Source: Piscicola geometra (taxonomy: Eukaryota > Annelida > Clitellata > Hirudinida > Piscicolidae). Taken from it: 64,000 nt of DNA. The notes under the pieces were generated by a model. It was not told where the DNA came from and did not search any database. It saw only the letters and a list, made by a program, of their open reading frames with translations. Numbering within the stretch: the stretch's first letter is position 1; every line of letters starts with the position of its first letter. Both the position numbers and the translations under genes were made by a program. Below are positions 45,664 through 57,100 of the stretch, piece by piece. The stretch is taken from contig OX030956.1 of NCBI GenBank assembly GCA_943735955.1, forward strand, positions 14,707,100-14,771,099. Direction: 5' to 3'.

Positions 45664-48600
45664 ATGACTCAAGAACCTCTCTCTAAGCGTCACAAGTCTT
45701 TTCTCTTGTTATCGGGAGTGGGACTTGCGCTCTTGCTCTTCATGGTGGCTTCCATCGGCACTGCTTCTTACTACTACTTCCAAACTCAAAATTCTTATCC
45801 AGGTGATTAAGTGGGGAAAATGTGGGATGGTATTAACTAAAAATAATGTTGCGATGAGAGTTGTGAGGATTGATTGCAAGGCTTTTTGGATAGAGTCACG
45901 ATTGGCATGAAATGAAGGCAAGAACGTGCATGAGTGTATTTGCATAAATCGTTAAGTGGTTTAAAAATAACGCGAACTGAAAAATCAAAATATATATTTG
46001 AATTCTGTCCCAATAAAACGCTCAACCGATTCTAAAGCCAGAAAAATAGCTATCAATAAACACAAAATTAAAACGACAAGTGATAAAAGAATGGCGCGCC
46101 AAATAAAGGTTGAGACAACCGCATACGCTTGTGATGATTGAAAGTGCCACGCATAAGAATAAATGGAAGCGTCGATGGCTTCGGACGAACGTAATAACAG
46201 CTAAATGTCGAATGTTATGTTTGAGGTCGCGAGCTATTCATTTTTTTATATGCTTTTCTGCGTGGGTGGCGCGGATTAATGCTACAAGGCGTACTCACGT
46301 AGGCTCATACATTTCGCCTTTAATTTCGTCTTTGTATCCGTCTTTCTCACATGACGCAATAATGAGGGCTTGAGAAGCGATGAATGAAAAAGCATTCAAA
46401 GATTTTATAATAATGTCAAATGATTGAGCCATGGTTATATTTTTAATAGGAAAATAAGTATACTGGTATATATGTTTGAAGTACTGAATAATAAGAAAAC
46501 AAATAACAAAATTAAAATTTGAAATTAAAAAAGAAACAAAATTAAAAATGGAAAAAATTAAAAATTTAAAAATTTAAAATGCACAAAATTTAAATTTATA
46601 TCAATTATATTTTATATTTTCTATAAATAAAACTGCTAATAAAAATTTTATATTTATAGACATTTTAAAACCATATAGCCGAATGAAGAAATTTGGAAAA
46701 GAAAGTTATTAGAAAGATTGAAATTAAATTATTGATTTGTAGCAAAATTGAAAAAAACTTGTTTTTACCAAGTTTAAAAAATCCTTGATTTTTGCCTTTT
46801 AATTTTTCAATAGAATCTAGTGAATTTTAAATTTAAAACTCTTTCATTAAGTTTAATAAAAAAATAAAACTTAGTTTAGTGTTACATTAGTCTAAAAGCA
46901 TTAAAGTAAAACTAATTATTCCCAGTAGCAGAATCACACAGGGATTCAATAAAATTCCCCGCTACTATTAGAATAGTGTGCACTGCAAAATGCAATCATC
47001 ATTTGTGGCTGGACTTTCGAAATGAGTTAGGATCAACATGACAATAACGAAAACAAACTCACCAACATCATCACCATTATACCCATGTTTCAAAACATAA
47101 TTTTCTCATATAATTGCGAAAAAATAATACATAAAAAAAATTTTTAAATTTAATTTGCTAATTGAGAACTCAAAAATCCATCAAATTTTCATCAATTTCA
47201 GATAATGGTTACTCAAGTTTTCATCATCCACACAACTCTGCTCTACAACGTGGTGAAGGTATATTCTCCTAACATTTAAAGCTTAGTTAAATTGGATAAA
47301 TTCTAAGTTGTTGCCACCAACACTCGTATATCACGGAGGTCATATATCTCTCACTCAATTTAAAAAGTTATTTCAAGAAAAAAAAGATAAATCATTTTTT
47401 TCTTTTCAAATAAGTAAGTATTTACCATTTTTGGAAGATAATTCTGTAAAAATAACATGTATTTATTATGTTGAAATCTTTTAAAAGAAAAAAACATTGT
47501 AATTAAATATACTAGCTACGACGACATTTTTATGTTGAAATTGAAATAAAATTGAAATTTATGGTTCGAGTTAAGAATATAGAGATAAATATCTTTAGAA
47601 AGTATACAACTAAATTAGTTAGGTATATTTAGAGACACGTTTGTTTCAAGAAAATATCGAGAGCTCAAGGATAAGCAAGCACAGGAAATAATAGTGGTGG
47701 CGACAATCTATATTTTATCATTTATTGTATTTTTCATGAATTTTGTTAAAATTAAAAACTATGGTGATTTATATTAATTTGGCATATAGTAGGGGGACAT
47801 AAATAGACAAAAATAGGAAAAACTGGAAAATCATTACGTCCAATTGGGAGAAAGTTCATTAGGTTTTTTTATTAATATTTTATATTAGAGGTTGGTAATT
47901 ATTAATTAAAAACTCCCTACCACACTCAAAAAACTTAATCAATGTTTCAGCTTTGTTGAGTAAAAAAATCCTTAGCTATTATAGTTTACTCACCTTTCAC
48001 GATAGTTGAAAAGTAATTGAAAATTGAACAAACCTTTGATTTAAAATTCAGATGACTGTTGAAAAATGTGATTTTTATTGAATCTTAAAAATAGTTTGAA
48101 AACTTAGAAAAACGTTTTGAAAACAAAGAAAAACTTTTGAAAACTTAGAAAAACGTTTTTAAAACGTTAACATCTATAATGTAAAGGATGATTTTCTTTT
48201 AGCCAAACATTTTTCAAAAAAGCTGCTAACGCTGAAAAGTCTCATATGCATGATGCACTGCCCCATGGAGATTGCCAATGGGAAAGTGACCACAAATGAA
48301 ACAGTTCAGAAAACAGCAAAACATGTCAACACATGCTATTACTACGTCACCGTGTTTTTATTATTATTTTAACAAGATCAAGAATTAGTGAAGCAAGGTT
48401 TGGAAGATATTCAGTGAAGAAAAAATGAGATATGAAGAACAAAGAAAAATTATAGAACATTTCGTCTTTTGCATTCGTTACAGATACTGAGGTTGAGTTG
48501 CAAGTTTTCAGCTCAAATGTTTTTTCCGTAACACTATCACAAGCCGTTGATTACCTAAAACCTAATCTGCAAGGCAGCAGGGCCGTGAATCTGGAAGGGA

Positions 48601-51600
48601 AACTGAATGGGTGATAGCATTTGCCGAAGGTGTTTCTTCGAACTAGAAGTTGAGCTGACTCAAAGAAGAAAGCGAAATAGACGATATGCTTGTTGAAATT
48701 AAAAAGTTTATTATAAATTTTGAATAAAAAGTAGTGTTTTTATTTTGTTATTTCTGCTAACGGGGCTCAAGTTGCTCTGGGTAGCGCTTATCTCTTTTTC
48801 TTAAATATAATTTAATTATTCTTTCACATAATACCCACAATACCCTAAAATTAAAAGATAAAAAAAATTGCAATTTGCAAAAATTTTATAAATGGTAAAA
48901 CCATTCAAACTTTTCTTTCGGCTATTTTAAAACAATTATGAAAAAGTATTAATAAAATCATCATTGATTTATCTTCAAATCAATTAATTTTCAAAAACAG
49001 AAAAGTACCCCAAGAATCGAGCCGCTGGTTACAACGACAACTCATTGGTAAAAATTAATTGAAATGATCTTGCTATACTAACTCTATTTAAATGTTTAAA
49101 AATTCAAAAAACTTTGAATTTAAACTACAAAATAAATATCGAAACAACACTTTTGTTTTTCCAGATAAGTGATGAGTATTTCGAAGACTATAAGGCCGCT
49201 GAAAACTTGATAGACATGATGCAAGGAAACAAGAGCAGCAAGGTGAACACTGCATTCATCGACTACAATGAAAAACTCCGCATGCGTTTTTCACCGGAAA
49301 GTCTTGATGGAAGTAAAGTCATCAAAAACAGGACGACATCCAAGTATTCGACTGCTGACTACCAGAATGATGATGCATCGCATTTCAGTTATGAGGAAGA
49401 TAACACAAAGAGTTCAAAAGAATTTGAAAGTAGCGAAAAACCGACAAAAAGTCATTACACTAAGCAAATAATTGATTGTCTAAATCTCACATATCCCATT
49501 TTAATGGTATGGAAGCTTGAAAATCAGATTCAGAACGCGGGTCTTAAGCCTCACAAGCAAAAGCAAATAAGAGACGAAATGCTGGAAAAGATTTTGAAGG
49601 CTAACTACAACAGACACATCAGTGCTGGAATGAGTGTCGTGTCTGCCATGACAAACTATTTATCCCTCACCAACGATGTCGAGGGTCTTTATCTCTTTGT
49701 GAAACTTGTTACAGAACTATCCCAGGTATTTTAAGAACTTTGAATTGTTTTGAAGTTTGTTTCAAATAAACATGCTAATTCCTATGAAGTGCTCGTATAA
49801 ATTCACATTTAACTTTTTTCTACTTTAAAAATAATTTTTAAGACATTTTCTTACAACATTTTCTTAATGATTATGTTTCATGGAAGAACTTAATATTTTC
49901 TGAAATACTTAACTGAGTTGCACAAATGGTACTGAATAAAAAACACGCATACTTCGTTTATTGACGTATATATTTAAAAATTTATTTTCATTTTTAGTGT
50001 TTTCAAATCTGAAATATTTTCTATTTTGAGCTTGCGGCTGGAGTTTAAAAAAGTATTTTTTCGTTTTTCCAATATTTTTTTCACGCATATTTTCATTAAA
50101 ATGTCGCTTCAAGTAAAATAGATTTTCTTCAAAATATTTCAGTTGAAAAAAAAAGATTTATATTTCTAAACTTGATGACTTTTAAAATAACCCTTATAAT
50201 GGAATCTTTCTTTTATGGCGTTTCAGTTAAATTTTAATTTACTTCTTTGAAGGTGTCAGACGACTCTAGCATATATTCGAATTTAGAAAAAGGCTTCAAA
50301 TTTTCCAAGAACGACGAGGTGAGAATTAAAAATAGCTTCTCAGCAGTTTTTGACCTCATAACACGTTTTTTCTTATCTTACAGCGAAACGTTAAAGAAAA
50401 AGACGTCTCGCAGAGTGAGAGAAGAAGACTGAACCGAGAAATAAAGAACAGACTGAAGATTAAGGGACAGCTACCGAAAGACAAAAACAATAGTAAGAAT
50501 TCTAGAAATAATTATAACAACATTTCTAAGAACCCACTCAGAAAACATTCTCACAAAGAAAAAATGCTCGAAAAAAACCTGGAAAAGCTCAAAAAGATTA
50601 ACGATAAAAACTCAAACAAGCAAACCGATGGTAGCAACAGCAGCAAAACCGACAATAACTTCAGCTCATTATATGCCTCCAACGAAAACAACGATGGAGA
50701 GAGTGAGTATGAGTCGTTCAATAAGGCCGTTAATGACGTTTACAACGACGAATTGAACAGGGATTCGCACGGAAATGGCGTTAAAGAGAGACATGGCAGT
50801 AACAACAACAAAAACAACAATGTGCAAAACAACATTGTTAATAGTAACAGCTACAAGGACGACTATCATAGGAACACTTACATTCCAAGTGAGATTATCA
50901 CAGATGAGAACATCAAAAACAACAATAACTATCCTAATAGAAATGATAAAAATGCAATTCATAATAGACACGCTGACGCCGTAAGTCACAATGCAGTGCA
51001 TAATGAAGGCACGTATGGTGGCATTCAGGGCTTTGGTGGCAACAATAGGAAAGAAATGATGGAGAGGCAAATGAAAGAACGCCCAGATTACATAAACAAT
51101 AAAGTAAATAATGCCTTGGCTAACGGAAACAAGAACGATCAAGCTTATGGCGAGAATACAGCAGGCAACCAAGAGGAATTAGTGAAGAATGTTTATAACA
51201 GCCATCGTGTTAGCAATCTTAACGGAAATAACGGACGCAACCGACTTGACAGTCACAGTCTCCACTTCAATGCTCAGAACAACAAAAACTCAATTTCTCT
51301 CAACAACTACAAAAACGAAAAAACACGCAAAGAAATTCCATTAAATGAACAGCGTTTCTATGGCACAAGAAATCTTGGATACCAAGGTTATGAGAGCCAC
51401 AACGCTCAGATCAGCTCCCACAACCAAAACAACCAGAATCATAGAAATATATTTCATCCAGATGTTTGGATAGAGAAAGATACGAACAGTGAAAACGACA
51501 TTTCTAAGCATGACACGCATGTATATAACAATCAAAATAGTCGTGAGCAAGGAAGGGACAGATGGAGCGAGGTTGCATGGAGTCGCAAAGGGTTAAATGA

Positions 51601-52012
51601 TCCGCAGCCAAGATATGGAGAGAAGAATAGTGGTTTTGATTCTTACAAATTGAATGACGTAAACACCTACAGTGATGGTTTTCCAGTCATTGTTAATGAT
51701 CACCACAACTACGTTAGCTTCTACGACGAGCCGTACAGTCCTAAAGAGAAAGAACACCAAGACGATGAGTCTAATACGATGGAAATCTTGAAAGGCCAAG
51801 ACTCAACAAATCCCAATAATTACCAAAACTTTGGAAAAGCCAATATGAATAATTTCTACAATCACCAGTTCCCCCATACAAATAACCAAAACAAACAACA
51901 ATTTCTCTCCAGCCACTACCAGAGTGAGAACACATATGGAGACAAAGAGTACGACCCGGTTGAACAAGAGAGGTCCAAGTTGAAAAAAGCCATTTCAGAT
52001 TATTTGAGTTAA
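45664..52012 (+). CDS. Novel signal-anchored Asn-rich protein, copy 1 (6 exons, 832 aa)
   Basis: Not recognised. Exons 45664-45802, 47202-47258, 49001-49047, 49165-49725, 50253-50318, 50384-52012; phases match and the total is 2,499 nt. The start ATG at 45664 was preferred because the open frame upstream begins only with TTG and the context is AACAAAAATG. Residues 1-12 are polar/basic (SKRHK) and about 13-37 are hydrophobic (LLLSGVGLALLLFMVASIG), a signal peptide or type II anchor. Residues 82-268 are charged and include a helical, moderately hydrophobic part (QIIDCLNLTYPILMVWKLEN … LYLFVKLVTELSQ). From 291 the tail opens with a basic, dibasic-rich segment (SERRRLNREIKNRLK), then runs 500 residues rich in Asn, His, Gln and Tyr with few Cys. 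Asn codons AAC and AAT are mixed, so the tail is not a replication-slippage product. Poly(A) signal AATAAA at 52291. A secreted structural or adhesive role is only a guess. Confidence 0.72.
46092..46375 (+). other. GC-rich island in intron 1 of the novel gene (unit 1)
   Basis: About 280 bp of clearly higher GC (GGCGCGCC, GTGGGTGGCGCGGATTAATG) inside DNA of roughly 25% GC. It starts next to GATAAAAG. No open frame or tRNA-like box was found. Nearly unchanged in unit 2. Confidence 0.5.
48484..48614 (+). CDS. Alternative terminal exon of the novel gene (unit 1)
   Basis: It follows a TTCGTTACAG acceptor and accepts the phase left by exon 47202-47258 (G|AT). It reads 43 residues (DTEVELQVFSSNVFSVTL … NLEGKLNG) and stops at 48612-48614. 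An AATAAA follows at 48723 with a GT/T-rich downstream element. Its only exit donor in this frame (GG|GTGATA) does not fit the phase of the next exon, so it works as a last exon. This would give a 108-aa isoform that keeps the membrane or signal segment but lacks the Asn-rich tail. Conserved in unit 2 with one substitution. Confidence 0.45.
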
Positions 52013-54900
52013 AAAAGAAAAAGTGATAGTTCATCTATGCCCCTTCAGACTTAAGCTATAATTTGGATATAATTGTATATTTAATATTTAATATATTCTA
52101 TTATATTGAAAGTGTTTAATTTTTGTGATTGCTTTAAACTCTAAAAAGGTTTACGTAACCATCATCAAAGCCCGGTCGTTCAATTTTGCTGTGCTCTGGT
52201 TAATTTCTATCAAGCCTAATATACCTCTTCAAAACGGATTTTCCACCTCATTATATTAATTATTAAAAAAATTTAATTCAATTATGTTAAAATAAATTTT
52301 TTTAGTTTAAAAATTTATTTCAATTTAAAAAACTGTGTTTTTTGTCACTTATGAAAGTATAATTCAATTCTAATATATTTCCAAAGCATAAAAACCTTGA
52401 AATTTTTATTGTATTATTTTTGGCTGCTATGGAAAAGTTTCAGAATACATAGACTTGTGAAATTCTTAGAAATGGTTATTTTGTGTGCACATGAATGACG
52501 TGTCAAATAGAGTAGATTTGAAGGTACGTGCAATAGCCATCACTTTAAATCAATTCAAGCGGAGTAGGCCAAATATATTCCTGATTTAAAACTTTCTTTT
52601 GAACATACGCTCTTTATTCTATTTTTGAAAAGGCATTGCAAGCCTTTAATTTTTGAACATCACTTTTTGATGTTAATGATTCCAAAGGCGTGAATGTTGA
52701 GCTGAAATGTTAAGGTTTAGTCGCTTGGAGGAAACCAGCTGCGGATATCTTGTTTTCAACTGACTCTTCAGTATTTTATCCTATTACACTTCTTACAGCG
52801 CTGATTTAAAGCAGATCCAATAGATTAAAAAAAGATGATAATTAAAGTTTTAAATAAGACAATAGAAAGCCAGCTTAATTCATGAATAATTTAACTTTGA
52901 ATTTATGGAAAGAGCGTCATTCTGGAAGGTCTTTGATATTTTAAAATGATACTGATGAACGCAAAAATCGCTAATAATATTTTTTCAAAACCATTTTCTT
53001 TTATCTGTTGATCAATGACAATATGAGTTTGATTTTCAATTTAGAAGGCATTTTTAAAGTGTTTTTTTTTACAGAAAAAATTACAATTTTGGCACTAGAT
53101 TAATTTTCTTTTTGAGACAATCTGATAGTCATTTACAAATTTTGTACAAAATCACAGATTCAAGTTTATCAAAGTTTAAAAAAATGTAATATAAAAATTT
53201 ACGTGAATTTATGTGTCTTGTTGATAATCCATCTTGAATATCATTTAAAATGTTAATTATCTTTTTTTTTGAAAACCTATTGCACATTCAAAATATTAAT
53301 TTTGTTGAAAATATAAAAAAATAATGTCATTTAAAAACATCTCACTCTAATCATTAAAAAAATTGGATAGGCTATTTTATTCATGAAACAGAATTTTTGA
53401 TAGGCTATCGTTTCATAGATTTCCAATATATTCTACTATAACCAAAATAATCTGAAACCCAATGGTTTTAAAATGATGTATTCTTTAGAGATTTGTTACG
53501 AATCGTGAGACATTGATATTTTGAACTAGTCTATTCAACGTATACTCCATCAAGTGAATTGTGAATGTTACAAGTGATTTTATTTAATTCAAGTCATTTT
53601 GTGATTTTCTTCTCCACATAATATAGCATTAGTTTAATTTGTTCTTCACAATATATTGTGTGGCTTGAAGTAAATGTTGATTATAAAATTTCAAAACGAA
53701 ATAATAAGTTCAATTACCTAATTATAGCAAAAACCCAAAAATGCAAAGCATGAAACGTCTTATAATGATATTGTACTCTTTCCGATTTAGAATAAGAATA
53801 TTCTATTCACTCTTTTTTATTTAGAAAAAGTGTAAAAAATATTTTTGAACATATTATATTGAAAAAAAGGTGTAATTTCAAAAAAAAGAAAAATATTTAA
53901 ATTGAGTTTATTTCTATGAATTTCTCGACGCTAAATCGGAAATATTTCCGTTAAGCCTGTCCCTTTCAGCTTTGATTAATTAGCTGTTCTTCACAATCCT
54001 TTGCTTCGTCAGTCCTTATTTCGAGTAGTCCAAAACCATTTTTTTATGGTTATCATATGTTGTGTTATTACTTTTTTAAATGCGTCTTTGAAAAATCAAG
54101 ATTGATAGTCAAGGAAAAGGACTTTAATGATGATAGATTACACATATTTTATAATACATGAATGAACTTTTAATTGAAAGAAATTTGTGGGTCAAAAAGT
54201 TATCTTGAGTGAAAGCTTAAATAGATTGATGATGACAGCAAACACAGCAATTATTTATGCAGTCTTATTATAATCGATGGTTTTCAGAACGACAAGACAT
54301 CAACGTCAAGTTACTTAATTATCAAAGAAACCTTGAAAGTTAAATTATTTAAATTAACTAAAAAAAGATATTTTTAACAGCAATTTGTATATTAAAAATC
54401 ATAATTAAAATCTTTCCACTAGGAACATTCATGGCCAGAAGCCGGAAAATTATCTGTCATAAAAGTTCTAGCGCGTAATTCGAAGTCTCTTAAATCTGAA
54501 AAGTCATGATACTTTTTTAGCTTGTGAAACGGCGATGAAAATGTCTTAAAAATGTAAAAAAAAAGTACATTTTATTTTCTTATCTAGTTTTTTATATAAT
54601 TACTTCAAAAATTTACATAGTTTAAATTTACTGAAAAACAATTTCGTTAACAAAAAACGTTCTCATCATTATTTGAAAAAAGTTTATATCTAGAAAAAAA
54701 CTAAAAGGAAAAACTGGAAAAAAGACAGGTAAAAAGTTTTGAAGCGACATTACGAATTCATAATGCAGCTTTCTTCACACAAATCGACTAGTAAGGATTT
54801 ATGTCCTATACATAATACTAAGAATAATTTAGGAGTAATTATATCTGTATATAAATATAAATAGCGGAAAAAACCCCCACGCGTATATGTATATGTTACA

Positions 54901-55343
54901 GGCGATGTATAGAATTAGGCATTCCATGGATTGTCTGAAAGTGAAATGCCTGATTCAATCAGTCATTCTATGGATTTTTTTTGATTAATCAAATAAATTG
55001 ATATTCCTTTTTAACTTTTTGCATTAAACTATAAAACTGTTTCAAAATATTAAAACATTGTACTCTAAAAAAATCGATTTATTAAATGAAATGCCATTCA
55101 TCATTAACTTATTTCAGTTTTTTTATTGCAGTAAACTATCAATCTGTAAAAAAAAAAGATTTATTATTTTAAATAACATTCATCATTAACTTGTTTCAGT
55201 TTGTTTTTATTTTTGTTGTAGTAAACCATAAAACTGTAAAAAAATTAAAACAAAATTGCAAGCAATGATTTATCCTTAGGAATGACTGATTGTATTAGAC
55301 AGTCCATGGATTAGTTTAAAATTTCAGGCAATCTATGGATTTT
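54901..55343. mobile_element. MITE-like element with long imperfect inverted ends (unit 2)
   Basis: Duplicate of 43463-43905 at the same relative position, so it was present before the duplication. Confidence 0.6.
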
Positions 55344-55616
55344 CCTATTCTACACCTTGCCTATAACACATACATAAAGAAACCGCGTCTATATAAACGA
55401 CAAAAACGGAAAGTCGCTTAAAAACATAAAGGTAGACCAAACTTGCTTTTAAGAAATACCTTTTTAAATGGTTATACTCGATTAAACAATTGATTCTAAA
55501 CTGATTGTTTAGAAATTCGAAAATTTCCAAAGCTTATTAAAGAAAATAAACCAAGGTAAATTTTTTCTCAGTTTTATTTAATTGTACTTTTTTATAATCA
55601 TGGTAAGTTTAAAATA

Positions 55617-55737
55617 TATTTTAAACTTGAAAATCTACAGGCAGAAACTAAAAACTACTTTTCAGTCGCTCACGCAGCCAAAATTGGGAGAAACAGCGAG
55701 CAACGGGCTTTGTTCAGCCATGAAAGAGATTCATTAG
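55617..55737 (+). promoter_or_regulatory. Candidate core promoter and non-coding first exon of the novel gene (unit 2)
   Basis: The 74-bp exon-like block (55664-55737) is identical to unit 1. The TCAGT initiator and the AT-rich box upstream are kept. Confidence 0.4.
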
Positions 55738-57100
55738 GTAATTTACCTTTGTATTGTCGACTAAGGCTCTGGTTATTAGTTTTTTAAACAAACCTATATC
55801 TTTTCATTCGTTTATATTTTGAAAAACTGTTCTTCTTATGTAATTCAAATTTAGCGATCTTCAAATTTGATGTTTAGATTAAACGAGGTAAACTATTTTA
55901 GATTGATTATTAATTAATGATTAAGCTTCGTGTAACCAAGTTATTGAATTTTTATGTTTCATCTCTGAATATTTACTTATTTTTCAGAAAAATTTAAAAA
56001 AAGAATTATTTAAAATTATTTTTGTCATTTATTATTATTTTTTAAAGATATTGTATAAAGTTAGTTAAAAAATTGAAAACATATTTTGAAAAGTAATACA
56101 TAAGTCAATTCATAACATTTCTTTAAAATTACTTATTAAAAGTATATTTGTAATAAAAAATAATTTGGTAGAAAATACAAGAAAATCTGAAAAAAAACAA
56201 AACCGTGGATGTTAAAGAGGAGTGCAACTCAGTACGTAGGTTTCCAAGTGCGTCATAACTCACGAAGAATCGCATGAAATCTTCGTTTATTATTTATTCT
56301 ACTCCTTTCACTCAATTATTAATTCAAGCTTTCCATTTTTTGATTACGTCCTTCTTTATATAACCTTCGGCTATTTTTTGAGGTTTTTGTTCTTAAAAAG
56401 CTTCTTTTTTTGTACGAAGACACATACATTTATTTTTTTAAATATTGAAATTTTAAAAATTGAAATCTTTGGAAAACCTTTTTTTATCTTGATGGGTTTA
56501 AAGTAATTTTTGGAAGATGAAGTTTGAAACTAAAAAGACTATAAATTAAAACTATTTGTTTTTGAGTTTAAGATGTGTTTTTCCTGAAAAGACAGATTTC
56601 TAAATTTTAAGTATCTCAAAATTTATAGAAATTCAATTTAGTTTTTTTAAATAATTGAAATTTATAGAATATTTAAAAAAAATACTCGTTAAATAGTAAC
56701 ATTTAACATTTTAGTTACATTCAAATTAATTGTAATAATCGTTTCCACACCTCTAAGCAAAAACATATAAAAATCAGGTTCAAACGATATTAGTGAATTT
56801 TATTTTCAAACACTTTAAGGAAAGATGTAATACTTTGCGGGTAAACAATAACGAAAAACTAATTGCATTGATGTATAAGAAATCGTGTTTCGGTGATAAA
56901 TCAGACATATTTTTAATTTTTTTAAATAAAAAAAATGAGCAAAATACAAATTAATTGTTCACGAAAAAGTTGTCAATATAGTTTTATCGATTTTTTACAC
57001 ATTTAAAATAAAAATAAATATTTTTAGATATCTAAAAATATTTTTGAAACGAGAAAATCTTCACAATTCAGGCGAAAACCAAAGGAAAGAATCAACAAAA

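Larger units (their letters stand above)
42278..53717 (+). repeat. Tandem duplication, first unit (about 11.44 kb)
   Basis: The sequence from CTAATTATAGCAAAAACCC at 42278 restarts at 53718 and then runs collinear to the end of the window with scattered substitutions and small indels. The offset between matching points drifts only from 11,437 to 11,452. The arrangement is head-to-tail. Whether 52.55-53.72 kb also has a partner lies beyond the window. Confidence 0.95.

Noticed and set aside
50669..51172. Hydrophobic 167-codon minus-strand frame (and its copy at 62120-62623)
   Set aside because: Antisense shadow of the Asn-rich exon: AAC/AAT codons read as Val/Ile on the other strand.
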